Below are positions 46,229 through 56,137 of a stretch of DNA of 64,000 nt, one piece after another. The first letter of the stretch is position 1; every line of letters begins with the position of its first letter. The notes beneath the pieces were generated by a model. It saw nothing but the letters and a program-made list of their open reading frames with translations. It ran no database searches and was not told the DNA's origin. The stretch is from Nostoc punctiforme NIES-2108. GTDB taxonomy: Bacteria > Cyanobacteriota > Cyanobacteriia > Cyanobacteriales > Nostocaceae. The stretch spans positions 40,520 through 104,519 of the forward strand of contig LXQE01000096.1 of assembly GCA_003326195.1 (NCBI GenBank). The letters are read 5' to 3'. The position numbers and the translations under genes were made by a program.

Positions 46229-46420
46229 TTTCTGGATCTGTCTATTAAATTAAGTCGGAAATCTGAACCTTTCGATTTTCACAAAGGTCTAAAGAAAGAG
46301 GATTTATATTTACTCCGTGAGAAACAAGCTACGTGGAACAAATCTCAAATCCCAAAGTTAAAATTCTTTCTTGCAGAAAAAGGCTTTAGGTTTGGGGTAA
46401 ATCTAAAATCTAAAATCTAA
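46229..46420 (+). pseudogene. Possible coding remnant without a start
   Basis: One frame from 46229 to a stop at 46418-46420 reads in a protein-like way, including SIKLSRKSEPFDFHKGLKKE and DLYLLREKQATWNKSQIP, then KLKFFLAEKGFRFGVN. There is no ATG or GTG start, and a stop lies just upstream. It may be the end of a lost gene or chance. Family not recognised. The rest of the spacer to 46539 has ATCTAAA heptamers (46401-46424). Confidence 0.25.
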
Positions 46421-46539
46421 AATTCACAATTCAGTGACAAATGAGTTATCCTTTTCTAAAGTTCAGCAGTTATACGGAAGCTATAATCGGTGAGATTCAG
46501 CTATTGAGTGAAAAGGTCAGTAAATCTCACTAAGAAACA

Positions 46540-49500
46540 ATGGTTAGTAATGATTCTGCACGGGCGGAGAACAATCAACACTTGCTAATGCGCCTACCAC
46601 GGACTCTAAGTTATCTCGAAACCTGGGGCTTCGGGTTAACTGGTCATGTTGGATGGATTGGTACTGCCCCCATCATTCATGCAGCGTTAGGCCCAAAAGC
46701 TATCTTAGTTTGGTTTTTTGGCACGATTATTTCCTTTTTGCTTAACTTGCAAGTACAAAGTCTAGGTAGACATTGGTTAGATGTTGCTGGAGGGACACCA
46801 AACTATACCACAAGGTTATTAAAGAAATTTCCTAGCTTAGGCCGTTACGTAGCATTAGGATACTTTTTTAGCTGGGCAGCAGCACCAGCATTGTATGCGA
46901 TTATTCTCACTAACTTAATTAAAGTCAATTTTGAAACATTAGGTATTTATTGTCCAGAAACTTTCTTAAAAGTTTTATTTACAGCCATTCCATTCATTTT
47001 AGCGTTCAGTGGCACCCGTGCTTTGGCGCTCCTACATTTATTTTTTGTATTTCCAGCAATTTTATTACTGTTAGTGTTTTGTGTCCAAGGCGTATTATGG
47101 TTAACCTTCTCATCTGCTAATTTTAATTTTCTCCCAATTAGCACACATAACTTGAGCTTTCAAGAATGGGCAAAATGGTTTTTTCTAGCTAGCTATTCAA
47201 TTTATGCTTGTGAAACCACTTCTTCTTTTGTTGCTGATAGTCGCCACCCATATAAAACTTTAAAGTTTTTAACCGTAGCTGCTTGGTTAATTCCTCCGGT
47301 GTTTCTAGGTGGTTCTTGGGTATTAATGTGTTCTGCTCCCAATCCAACAATAGGTGACGATGTATTCTTAAATCTGGTAGCGGCTTCTAAACCTTTTTGG
47401 GGTGAATCTACCTCCTTTTTAGTAACACTTCTGATTACTATATCTTGCCTTCTAAGTTCTGCTACAGCAGTTTCTAATTCTCCTCGGATATTATATCAGC
47501 TTGCCTTAGACAGACAGCTTGCTCCTATATTTGCATTAGTTTCCCGTCAAGGTGTCCTTGTCCCTGCTATTTTAGTTACCTTTCTACTCAGTTTGCTTTG
47601 TCTAAATTTGGGAAATATATCTCAACTTGTCACAGTAGCAGGCACCTGTTATCTCATGTCTATTATGGGTCTACATCTGGGATTATGGATGTGCCGTGGT
47701 AAACCGCACGTTTTATGGCCTTGGTTGTCGCTTGGGTTTTTCTTGATAGAAGCAGTAGTTCTAATAGTGGGAGGTTTAGCTTGGAACTGGAGAGATTTCT
47801 TAGTGGGATTATTATTACCCATTATTTTGATGCTCGGAGATTTATTACTACGCCGCTTAAGATTTGCGCCATTACACCCAAATTGGTGGACACAGCGTTA
47901 CGATACTAAGTCTAGTAGAAATAATCCAGATTTTGTAGTATTACAAGTGATTGTTTTAGTATCATTAATTTGTATTACTGCCACAATCAGTTGGGTTATT
48001 CGCGATTTTTTAGATAGACTTTCTAGTAATCCTCAACATTCTTTTTTAGCGATTTTATTAGTGACGCTTTCTTTTACAGGGGTTGCGATCGCTTGTTGGA
48101 CAACTTTACCACAAATTATTGCTATTGATGAAGCACGCAAACAAGCAAGAAACCTATTTATCACTACTCTCGATACCGTTCCCGATACTGTTTTAGTATT
48201 AGATGAAGACGGGACAATTTCTCAGACAAATGCTGCTGCTGAAGAATTATTTCAGACAAGTGTTCAGCAGCTGCTTGGACAAAACTTGAGTCAACTTCTA
48301 ATATGCTATCGCGGTAAACCGGAGCAATGGTCTACTCGGAGTGAGCAAAGCTTGAAAATTAACCAAGGTTTGCGAATTGTTGAATCGACGATTTCACAGC
48401 CATTTAATTCTCTGCTACGGGAGTATATTGTGATTGTTCGTGATATCACTAAACGAAAGCTAGCAGAAGAAGAATTAGTCCAGTATCGTTATCAGCTTGA
48501 GCAGTTGGTGCTAGAACGCACTATTGAACTGATTAGAGTTAATCAACAACTTCAACAAGACATTGTTAAACGTCAAGAAGCACAAGAACAATTACTGCAC
48601 AATAGTCTTCATGATGGGCTAACTGGATTACCTAATCAACGATTATTTATGGAGCGGGTGCAGCAGGCAATAGAACAGGGTAAACAGCAAAATAATTATT
48701 TATTTGCTGTACTATTCTTAGACCTAGACCGCTTTAAAGTTGTTAATGACAGCCTTGGACATCTACTAGGAAATCAACTTTTGATTGCAATTTCTCATCG
48801 GCTAAAGTCAGTTCTGCGAGGCGGAGACATAGTTGCTCGTTTTGGCGGAGATGAGTTCACAATCTTAATTGACGAAATTGAGGATATTAACACCCCAATA
48901 CAGGTGGCCGAGCGAATTAAAAAGGTGCTAGCTTTGCCATTTCAATTAAATGAGCATCGGGTGTTTACTAATGTTAGTATTGGCATTGCTTTAAGTAGAG
49001 CAGATTATGAGCAAGCAGCGCAAATTCTACGCGATGCTGATGTGGCAATGTATTGTGCCAAATCACTTGGTAAGGCACGTTATGAGGTTTTTGATCCAAA
49101 AATGCACGAGGGTGCAGCTTTACTCTTAGAGTTAGAAACTGCTCTGCGAAATGCGCTGCTCAAGCAAGAAGAATTTCGCCTTGATTACCAGCCAATTATT
49201 TCACTAGAAACTGGCAAAATTATTGGATTTGAGGCACTGATACGTTGGTATCATCCAGAACGAGGGCTTATTTCCCCTCAAGATTTTATTCCTTTGGCTG
49301 AGGAAACTGGCATGATTGTTAGTATCGGACAATGGGTGCTTTATGAAGCCTGTTACCAAATGCAGAAATGGCATAAACAATTTCCTAACTCACAACCTCT
49401 GACAATTAGCGTAAATTTTTCTGGTAAGCAAATCACACAACCTGATGTGTTTAAACAGGTTAAACATATTTTGCAGCAAACTGGACTTGAGCCATGCTAT

Positions 49501-49923
49501 TTGAAATTGGAAATTACTGAAAGCTTGTTGATGGATAATTTTGAATTAGCTACCACCGTCCTTTCCCAGTTAACAGCGCTGAATGTCGAGATGCACATGG
49601 ATGATTTTGGGACTGGCTATTCATCTTTGAGTTATCTACATCGCCTACCAATCAAAACCATTAAGATTGACCGCTCTTTTGTCACTAGTATAGGTAGTCG
49701 AGGAGAAAACTTAGAAATTATTCGCGCGATTGTGACATTAGCCCATAATTTAAATATGTCTGTAACAGCAGAAGGCATAGAAACTTTAGACCAATTAGCG
49801 CAATTGAAGGCTTTACAATGTGATTATGGGCAAGGGTATTTCTTCTTACCACCTATGGAACGGGCAGAAGTAGAAATACTACTTGCTGCTAACTTGTGCG
49901 GAAAAAACTTTTTAAAAAGATAA
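46540..49923 (+). CDS. APC-type permease fused to PAS-GGDEF-EAL
   Basis: This 1127-residue protein joins a transporter to a cyclic-di-GMP module. Residues 1-450 are an amino acid/polyamine permease of the APC superfamily with about twelve membrane helices (YLETWGFGLTGHVGWIGTAP start). Two more helices (about 465-530) lead to a PAS domain (DTVPDTVLVLDEDGTISQTN, about 543-640) and a short coiled coil. The diguanylate cyclase core is RFGGDEF (about 767) with an intact RxxD inhibitory site (RGGD). The EAL phosphodiesterase core has GFEALIRW (about 895), EITES, DDFGTGYSSLSYL and KIDRSFV, all intact. Both activities look possible. Solute transport or binding may set c-di-GMP level. Confidence 0.88.
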   Translation: MVSNDSARAENNQHLLMRLPRTLSYLETWGFGLTGHVGWIGTAPIIHAALGPKAILVWFFGTIISFLLNLQVQSLGRHWLDVAGGTPNYTTRLLKKFPSLGRYVALGYFFSWAAAPALYAIILTNLIKVNFETLGIYCPETFLKVLFTAIPFILAFSGTRALALLHLFFVFPAILLLLVFCVQGVLWLTFSSANFNFLPISTHNLSFQEWAKWFFLASYSIYACETTSSFVADSRHPYKTLKFLTVAAWLIPPVFLGGSWVLMCSAPNPTIGDDVFLNLVAASKPFWGESTSFLVTLLITISCLLSSATAVSNSPRILYQLALDRQLAPIFALVSRQGVLVPAILVTFLLSLLCLNLGNISQLVTVAGTCYLMSIMGLHLGLWMCRGKPHVLWPWLSLGFFLIEAVVLIVGGLAWNWRDFLVGLLLPIILMLGDLLLRRLRFAPLHPNWWTQRYDTKSSRNNPDFVVLQVIVLVSLICITATISWVIRDFLDRLSSNPQHSFLAILLVTLSFTGVAIACWTTLPQIIAIDEARKQARNLFITTLDTVPDTVLVLDEDGTISQTNAAAEELFQTSVQQLLGQNLSQLLICYRGKPEQWSTRSEQSLKINQGLRIVESTISQPFNSLLREYIVIVRDITKRKLAEEELVQYRYQLEQLVLERTIELIRVNQQLQQDIVKRQEAQEQLLHNSLHDGLTGLPNQRLFMERVQQAIEQGKQQNNYLFAVLFLDLDRFKVVNDSLGHLLGNQLLIAISHRLKSVLRGGDIVARFGGDEFTILIDEIEDINTPIQVAERIKKVLALPFQLNEHRVFTNVSIGIALSRADYEQAAQILRDADVAMYCAKSLGKARYEVFDPKMHEGAALLLELETALRNALLKQEEFRLDYQPIISLETGKIIGFEALIRWYHPERGLISPQDFIPLAEETGMIVSIGQWVLYEACYQMQKWHKQFPNSQPLTISVNFSGKQITQPDVFKQVKHILQQTGLEPCYLKLEITESLLMDNFELATTVLSQLTALNVEMHMDDFGTGYSSLSYLHRLPIKTIKIDRSFVTSIGSRGENLEIIRAIVTLAHNLNMSVTAEGIETLDQLAQLKALQCDYGQGYFFLPPMERAEVEILLAANLCGKNFLKR

Positions 49924-49996
49924 AATCTTGGGAGTAAATTCTGTTTAGAGAAACACTTTTCAAACTGGGCAATAAATTTCACTTGCCAATCTATTT

Positions 49997-51148
49997 TTAG
50001 TGTAGCGCTGACTGTAGCTGGAAATTTTCTACGTTATCAAGTAACCCTTCTTCTAACAAAAGCTCGTTAACAAAAGTATCAATTTTTTGCCGATCAATAT
50101 TTTGCATGACTACGATGTGTACCCAATTTTCATAAATTGCTAACTGCCACTTTTTAATTAATTTTTGAGAAGGTTTTTGAAATACTACGGTATTGGAAAA
50201 TTTATTGAGCATACATGGATATTCTCTGATTTTAAGTTGTTGGAAAAGATATTGAGCATTATCTATACAGGTTTTTGCTTCTTTGGCTAATCCATCATAA
50301 CCTCTTGTTTGTATTGCATACCAGAGAATCAGAGGGGTATGACCGTTCCTAGAACCCAGAATTGTTGTATCTGATGAACCAATATATTCAATTTCTGTTT
50401 CAACTTTTTCTACCCATTTTTTCTTGGTTAAAACTACACCGCAAGGTAAGGGTGAACCAATGAATTTAGCAGAAATAGCTATACTATCTATGGGTTTTTG
50501 AAAGTTAACTTGTGGAGCGCCATCTAGAAAGGGTAATATTAATCCTGAAAGTGCAGCATCACAGTGAATATAGTAATCTTTAATCTGATTGCGTTCTAAG
50601 ATTTCGATAACTTTGTCTAAGTTATCAATTGCACCTTTGACAGTAGTCCCAATATTCAAATTGACGATCGCAGGATAATTCCGATTTTCGCTAACAAGTT
50701 TTTCAAAATGTTCATAATTCATCTCTCCATTAATTTGTGAGTTAACAATATTGTGTTGGATGCGGAATAATTTTGCCGCTTTTGGTATGGAGTAATGAGA
50801 GTCTTGTGATGAGTAAAGAATGCCATCGGGGTAAATTTCTCTTGCTAAGAACATCCCATATAAATTACCTTCAGTTCCGCCAGCAGTAACATAACCCCAA
50901 AACTGATTTTCTGGAATTTTATAGAGTTCGGCAAAAAAAGATAATACTTCTTGCTCAAATTTACGAGAATGGAGACCAAAATCTGGTTCAATATATGGAT
51001 CTCCAGCATTATTTAACAGAAAATTGAAAAATTTTCCGAGCGCACTATAATCACAACTTAAATTATATGGATAGCCTGCATGAAGCTGCGATCGCTGTTC
51101 TATTTGCATCAGAAAATCAGCCAATTCTTTAGCAACTTTATTTGACAT
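49997..51148 (-). CDS. Histidine decarboxylase-like PLP enzyme with altered active site
   Basis: This 383-residue group II PLP decarboxylase most resembles histidine/serine decarboxylases. It has YVTAGGTEGNLYGMFLAR, DSHYSIPKAAKLF, NIGTTVKGAIDN and HCDAALSGLILPF with the PLP aspartate. At the Schiff-base site the usual S-x-HK-F pattern (SGHKFIGSP in relatives) is SAKFIGSPLPCGV here: one residue is missing, and the conserved His before the lysine is absent. The lysine itself is present. If active it would make histamine or ethanolamine; activity may be altered or lost. It is convergent with the permease-GGDEF-EAL gene. Confidence 0.8.
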   Translation of the reverse strand: MSNKVAKELADFLMQIEQRSQLHAGYPYNLSCDYSALGKFFNFLLNNAGDPYIEPDFGLHSRKFEQEVLSFFAELYKIPENQFWGYVTAGGTEGNLYGMFLAREIYPDGILYSSQDSHYSIPKAAKLFRIQHNIVNSQINGEMNYEHFEKLVSENRNYPAIVNLNIGTTVKGAIDNLDKVIEILERNQIKDYYIHCDAALSGLILPFLDGAPQVNFQKPIDSIAISAKFIGSPLPCGVVLTKKKWVEKVETEIEYIGSSDTTILGSRNGHTPLILWYAIQTRGYDGLAKEAKTCIDNAQYLFQQLKIREYPCMLNKFSNTVVFQKPSQKLIKKWQLAIYENWVHIVVMQNIDRQKIDTFVNELLLEEGLLDNVENFQLQSALH

Positions 51149-51904
51149 ATCTTTGTATCTGTTAAATTTTGATTGAGTTAATGGATGTTTTAAACTAAAT
51201 TCTACGTATTAATCCATACCTTTAGATTTTCTTAACAATCTATTGGTTTGGCTCCTTCATTGAAAATAATACAGTGAAAATACTGACGAAGATTCAGTGA
51301 TAATACCCAAATTTTTTATGTAAAAGTATATTACACTTAGAACTTCTACATAATACGAGATAACTATAATGCGTATTACATAAAATCTTTTTTCAGTCGC
51401 TGACTGCAACCTGATTTAATCACATATTTAACTTTGTGCAAGTTGCGTAATTTCTGGTAATGACTAGTACCGCAAGGCGGAAGTCAAAAGTCAAAAGTCA
51501 AAAGTCAAAAGTCAAAAGTCAAAAGAATTGTATTCCGAGCTTCTTGCGCCATCTGAAATGGTATGTTTATTTAAGCCGTGCTGTACTAGTAGTCTGTCTC
51601 ATTACATTTCAGGGCCAAGAGAACGAACCGCATACTCCCACGGAGAAGCTACGCGTAGCGTCTCGCAGAGAAGGCGCGAAGTACACGAAGGAAGAAGGAA
51701 AGAAGAGAATTTGAAATTTGATTCACCCAACAAAATTAATGGGACAGAACACTAGGCTATACAAGCGAAGTCCGCATAAGCGGACTTCATCAAGCTAAAA
51801 AGATATTTCCAGAAATTAAATAGGCGTTATACAGAACCCTAATAGAGACTTAGCACTGCTCCGTCTCTATATTCTTTTTCACTCCTACCGTGGGATTTTT
51901 GCTT
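51149..51904. other. Intergenic region with repeats and hairpins
   Basis: Contents are GTCAAAA heptamers (51484-51524), a copy of a dispersed element AGAAGCTACGCGTAGCGTCT (51644-51672), a perfect hairpin GAAGTCCGC/GCGGACTTC (51767-51788) and another, TAGAGAC/GTCTCTA (51845-51871). The last two lie downstream of ileS and may end its transcript. No gene is supported; a frame at 51460-51755 runs through the repeats. Confidence 0.6.
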
Positions 51905-54787
51905 TTAGAACTCTCCAGCTAAAGCTGCAACGCATCGTTCGCAAATTAGGGGATGTTCTGCTGATTCTCCCACATGAATAGAGTAGTTCCAACAGCGATC
52001 GCACTTTTGCCCATCTGCTTTTACTACAGCAATTGTCCAGTCTTCTGTCTGTGCTGTATATTCTAATCCTTGCAAACCCTCACCAGAATCTAATAATTCC
52101 ACTTGGGAAGTCAGCAATAAATACCGCAGTTCGTCAATCCCGTTACCCTTAACCGGGTTAAAGGCTTTGATAGCATCGCCTAATTGTTTGTGAGGTATAT
52201 GAATCAAAGCTTTCGCTTCCAAGGAAGAACCAATGAGTTTTTCTATCCTGGCTTGTTCTAACACCTTATTCACATCGGTGCGAAGTTGTCGCAGCGTTTC
52301 CCAAAATTCCGCTAACTCTGGATTACGCCATTTTTCTTCAACCTGCACCCAACCGGCTTCAAATACCGATTTGTAAGGTGTTTTGTAGGGGAAATATTGC
52401 CAGATATCTTCGGCAGTGTGAGATAACACTGGTGCGATCGCTCGTGCTAAATTTTCTAAAGCTATCTTCAGCACCGTTTGACAACTGCGACGACGGAAAG
52501 CATCTTTTGCACTGATGTACAGCCTATCTTTGGCCACATCTAAATAAAAGTTGGATAAATCCACGACACAGAAATTCTGCACTGTTTGGAAAAAACGGAA
52601 GAATTGGAAACTTTCAAAGGCTTCGGTTACTTCTTCAAATACTTCGGTGATGCGGTGCAGCATATAACGGTCAAGTTCTGGCAATTCCTCGAAGGGAACT
52701 GCATCTTTTTCCGGGTCAAAATCATCCAAGCTACCCAACAAAAACCGCGCCGTATTGCGAATTTTGCCTCTAACATCATTCATTTGCTTGATGATGTTTT
52801 TGCCAATGCGAACATCGCCGGAGTAATCAACCGATGATACCCACAATCGCAATACATCTGCACCGTAAGGTGGTTCTACTTTTTGATTTTTTCCGCCTTC
52901 AATGATTGTATTTGGGTCAACCACATTTCCTTCTGACTTACTCATCTTTCGCCCTTGTTCGTCCAAAGCGAAGCCGTGAGTTAGCACAGTTTTGTAAGGC
53001 GCAATATCATTTACTGCTACGCTGGTAAGCAAACTGGATTGAAACCAACCGCGATGTTGGTCGGAACCTTCCAAATATATGTCAGCTGGGTAGCGTAACT
53101 CTGGACGCTGTTGAACGACAGCTGCCCAAGATGAGCCAGAATCAAACCATACATCCATTGTGTCTGTACCCCGGCGGTAAGACTTGCCATTATTACGATA
53201 GGATTCGGGTAATAACTCCTCAACCGAAAGTTCCCACCAAGCATCGGAACCTTTTTCAGCGATAATTGCTTGGACGTAGTTAATAGTTTCCTCATTCAGC
53301 AGTGGTTCTCCCGTGGCTTCATCGTAGAAAACGGGAATGGGTACACCCCAAGCGCGTTGACGAGAGATACACCAATCGGAACGTTCCGCCACCATTGGCG
53401 TGATGCGATTTTCACCTTGGGCTGGAATCCATTTTACCGTGGCGATCGCCTTTAATGCTTCTTCTCTAAATCCTTCCACGGAAGCAAACCATTGTTCCGT
53501 GGCGCGGAAAATCGTTGGCTTCTTCGTCCGCCAATCATAAGGATATTTGTGGGGGTATGGTTCTTCTTTCAGCAAAGAACCAGCCGCATTTAAGGCATCA
53601 ATCACCGCCTGATTCCCATCACCTAGCACATTTAACCCCGCAAATTCTCCCGCTTCTTCGGTAAAATTGCCATTGTCATCTACTGGTGCAAGGATGGGCA
53701 AACCGTAACGCTGACCAACAATGTAGTCTTCTTGACCATGACCGGGAGCAGTATGCACTAATCCCGTACCCGATTCAGTAGTAATGTAATCACCGCCGAC
53801 GACAATCGGACTTTCGCGGTCATATAGAGGATGACGATAAGTAGTATGTTCTAAATCATTCCCTTTGAACGTGGCTTTTACAGTTAACTCAACTCCCAAC
53901 GTTGAAGATAAACGTTCTACTAAATCAGCAGCAACGATTAGGTATTTGAAATTACTCTGCACCTCCCCCTCTGGGCGAGAAACTTCCACCACTGCATAAT
54001 TTAAATCTGCATTTACCGCCACAGCCAAATTCCCTGGAATTGTCCAAGGTGTAGTCGTCCAGATAGCCACGCCCAAATCTGACTGATATTCCGCCAACAG
54101 TGGTTTTACCGCTTCCGCCAAACTTGTGATTGCAAAAGCTGCATAGATACTGCGGGAAACGTGACCTTCTGGATATTCCAACTCAGCTTCAGCCAAGGCG
54201 GTTTTAGAACTGGGACTCCAGTGAACCGGCTTCAAACCGCGATAGATGTAGCCTTTTAAGAACATCTGACCAAACACGCCAATTTGAGCTGCTTCATATT
54301 CCGGCTTCAGAGTTAGATAAGGGTTTTCCCAATCACCCCAAATACCGTAGCGTTTAAAATTTTGGCGCTGGTCGTTTACTGTAGCTAGACCAAATTCTTT
54401 TGCTTTCTGCCGCAGTTGTAAAGACGTTAAATTTTGCCGTTCTGCTGACTTCATGTTCTGCAAAACTTTTAACTCAATTGGCAATCCGTGACAATCCCAA
54501 CCAGGGACGTAGCGAACTTTACGCCCTTGTAACATTTGGTAGCGGTTAATAATATCTTTGAGAATTTTATTTAAGGCATGACCGATATGGAGTGAGCCAT
54601 TAGCGTAGGGAGGCCCATCGTGCAGTATAAATAATTCGCCGGGGTTATTTTCAAAGAGGCGATCGTAAATTTTATTTTCTTCCCAAAATTTTTGGATTTC
54701 AGGCTCGCGCTTGATGGCGTTTGCCCGCATATCAAAATTAGTCTTGGGTAGGTTTACAGTATCTTTGTAACTTCCTGATTCGGTCAC
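51905..54787 (-). CDS. ileS: Isoleucyl-tRNA synthetase
   Basis: GTG at 54787 gives 960 residues starting with TESGSYKDTVNLPKTNFDMRANA, the family opening; the frame is open to 54850 but the extra 21 residues are not family-like. It charges tRNA-Ile. The HIGH motif is in NGSLHIGHALNKIL, KMSKS in EQGRKMSKSEGNVVDP, and the editing domain has the TTPWTIPGNLA and YITTESGTGLVHTAPGHGQED blocks. The C-terminal zinc finger CDRCW...CERC is intact. This is the long bacterial form. It is monocistronic. Confidence 0.97.
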   Translation of the reverse strand: MTESGSYKDTVNLPKTNFDMRANAIKREPEIQKFWEENKIYDRLFENNPGELFILHDGPPYANGSLHIGHALNKILKDIINRYQMLQGRKVRYVPGWDCHGLPIELKVLQNMKSAERQNLTSLQLRQKAKEFGLATVNDQRQNFKRYGIWGDWENPYLTLKPEYEAAQIGVFGQMFLKGYIYRGLKPVHWSPSSKTALAEAELEYPEGHVSRSIYAAFAITSLAEAVKPLLAEYQSDLGVAIWTTTPWTIPGNLAVAVNADLNYAVVEVSRPEGEVQSNFKYLIVAADLVERLSSTLGVELTVKATFKGNDLEHTTYRHPLYDRESPIVVGGDYITTESGTGLVHTAPGHGQEDYIVGQRYGLPILAPVDDNGNFTEEAGEFAGLNVLGDGNQAVIDALNAAGSLLKEEPYPHKYPYDWRTKKPTIFRATEQWFASVEGFREEALKAIATVKWIPAQGENRITPMVAERSDWCISRQRAWGVPIPVFYDEATGEPLLNEETINYVQAIIAEKGSDAWWELSVEELLPESYRNNGKSYRRGTDTMDVWFDSGSSWAAVVQQRPELRYPADIYLEGSDQHRGWFQSSLLTSVAVNDIAPYKTVLTHGFALDEQGRKMSKSEGNVVDPNTIIEGGKNQKVEPPYGADVLRLWVSSVDYSGDVRIGKNIIKQMNDVRGKIRNTARFLLGSLDDFDPEKDAVPFEELPELDRYMLHRITEVFEEVTEAFESFQFFRFFQTVQNFCVVDLSNFYLDVAKDRLYISAKDAFRRRSCQTVLKIALENLARAIAPVLSHTAEDIWQYFPYKTPYKSVFEAGWVQVEEKWRNPELAEFWETLRQLRTDVNKVLEQARIEKLIGSSLEAKALIHIPHKQLGDAIKAFNPVKGNGIDELRYLLLTSQVELLDSGEGLQGLEYTAQTEDWTIAVVKADGQKCDRCWNYSIHVGESAEHPLICERCVAALAGEF

Positions 54788-55214
54788 AGTCTCATGCCTA
54801 GAATTAGGTGTGCAGGTTTTATTAATTATAGAAGATAGCCTGAAAACCAAAATTCACTATTTTAACCTGAGTTTGATAAGTATTATTTGACCTTCCCCCC
54901 AGTCCCTCTCCGCTTCGGCGTGTATACACAAGCCGAATTACCCCCCTTAATCCCCCCGATGCATTGGGGGGAAACAAGAAAATCTAGTTCCCTCCCCTTT
55001 CTAAGGGGAGGGTTAGGGTGGGGTAAAAGTGTCTCTCTCCGACGGGCGAGAGGGACGGTTTTGCATTGTAAAACCAGGGAGAGGTTTATAGACGATTAAT
55101 CAGAAATTTTGCGGAGATTGAGAGTTAATCGACAGAAAGTAGTATACTTTTTTGGGTTCGCCTAAAGCTATCAAAAGATTTCGTTGAAAAACAAAGAATT
55201 TTGGGGTTGCTCTA
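54788..55214. other. Intergenic region with GC-rich low-complexity hairpins
   Basis: The sequence 54890-55080 is a patchwork of hairpin-prone G- or C-rich repeats, including CCCTCCCCTTTCTAAGGGGA (54990-55009). It is the same class as the tract at 44783-44870. A frame of 70 codons (54887-55099) passes through it and is not credible as a gene. Confidence 0.6.
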
Positions 55215-55583
55215 ATGTTAAGTCCTGTTGTAACAGTCGGTATATTTCAAAAACAACCCGATCCTAAAGCATTTTCAGCAGGCCAAGTCATCTTTGAAGA
55301 AGGACAGTCTGGTGATAATATGTACGGCATTCTGGAAGGAGAGGTAGATATAGTAGTCAATGGCAAGGTTGTAGAAACCATTGAAACAGGCGAAGTTTTT
55401 GGTGCTGGGATACTTGTAGGGCAAAAAAATAGAAATTACACAGCTATTGCTAAGGTGGATACTAAACTAGGTTTCCTTGATGAAGAGGGGTTTCTCTTTG
55501 CTGTTCAGGAAACACCTATGTTTGCGATACAGGTGATGAAAAGTTACTCAGAGCGTTTGAGTCGCTTGCAGCGTATGGTCTAA
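55215..55583 (+). CDS. Small cyclic nucleotide-binding-fold protein
   Basis: This 122-residue protein is a single cNMP-binding (CAP-like) beta-roll: FSAGQVIFEEGQSGDNMYGILEGEVDIVVNGKVVETIETGEVFG. The phosphate-binding cassette is atypical. The Glu and Arg that normally contact cyclic phosphate and ribose (FGE..., R-T/S-A) are replaced in FGAGILVGQKNRNYTAIA, so it may bind no nucleotide or another ligand. It lacks a DNA-binding domain. Likely a stand-alone sensor. It is monocistronic. Confidence 0.8.
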   Translation: MLSPVVTVGIFQKQPDPKAFSAGQVIFEEGQSGDNMYGILEGEVDIVVNGKVVETIETGEVFGAGILVGQKNRNYTAIAKVDTKLGFLDEEGFLFAVQETPMFAIQVMKSYSERLSRLQRMV

Positions 55584-55771
55584 ATCACCTCAGTCGGCAT
55601 AAGTTCCAATAATCAGAATCTGCCACTAATTTTGCCTCCTTTTTTAGAAGGCCATAGATATAATTCTCTCGCTTGGGGAGTTAAAAGTCAGTATTCAAAG
55701 AATTCTAGATGCTGGCTTTTGACTCCTGATTTATATAAAGTCAAAGGTGCAAAATTTACCGGAGGTAGCTA

Positions 55772-56137
55772 ATGGCGCGTAAACGGTTGATTATCGAAAT
55801 GGGGATGGGAATCGATCAGCATGGACAAGAACCAACAGTAGCAGCATCTAGGGCAGTACGAAATGCGATCGCTCACAATGCCTTACCTGGTGTTTGGGAA
55901 GTTGCAGGTTTAAGTCACCCCAATGAAATGATTATAGAAGTTCAGGTAGCAGTGCCATACCCAGAACAAGTTAGGGAAGAAGAAGTACTCGCTGTATTAC
56001 CATTTGGTCGAAAAACCCTCACCGTAGAATCTGGCGGGATGATTGTTCAGGGGCGGGCGATTCCCGAACTCAACGATAAAAATGACGAAATGTTGATTGC
56101 GATCGCTGCTGTTACAGTTCTAATCGAAGATGAGTAG
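55772..56137 (+). CDS. Lin0512-family protein
   Basis: This 121-residue protein matches the Lin0512 family from start to end, with RLIIEMGMGIDQHGQEPTVAASRAVRNAIAHNALPG and VAVPYPEQVREEEVLAVLPFGRKTLTVESGGMIVQGRAIP. The fold resembles a small alpha/beta barrel subunit, and the function is unknown. ATG follows a GGAGG ribosome site. It is about 190 bp after the cNMP-fold gene and on the same strand; operon membership is uncertain. Confidence 0.85.
   Translation: MARKRLIIEMGMGIDQHGQEPTVAASRAVRNAIAHNALPGVWEVAGLSHPNEMIIEVQVAVPYPEQVREEEVLAVLPFGRKTLTVESGGMIVQGRAIPELNDKNDEMLIAIAAVTVLIEDE

Noticed and set aside
54788..54850. N-terminal extension of IleS
   Set aside because: The family opening begins at GTG 54787; the upstream 21 codons show no family similarity.
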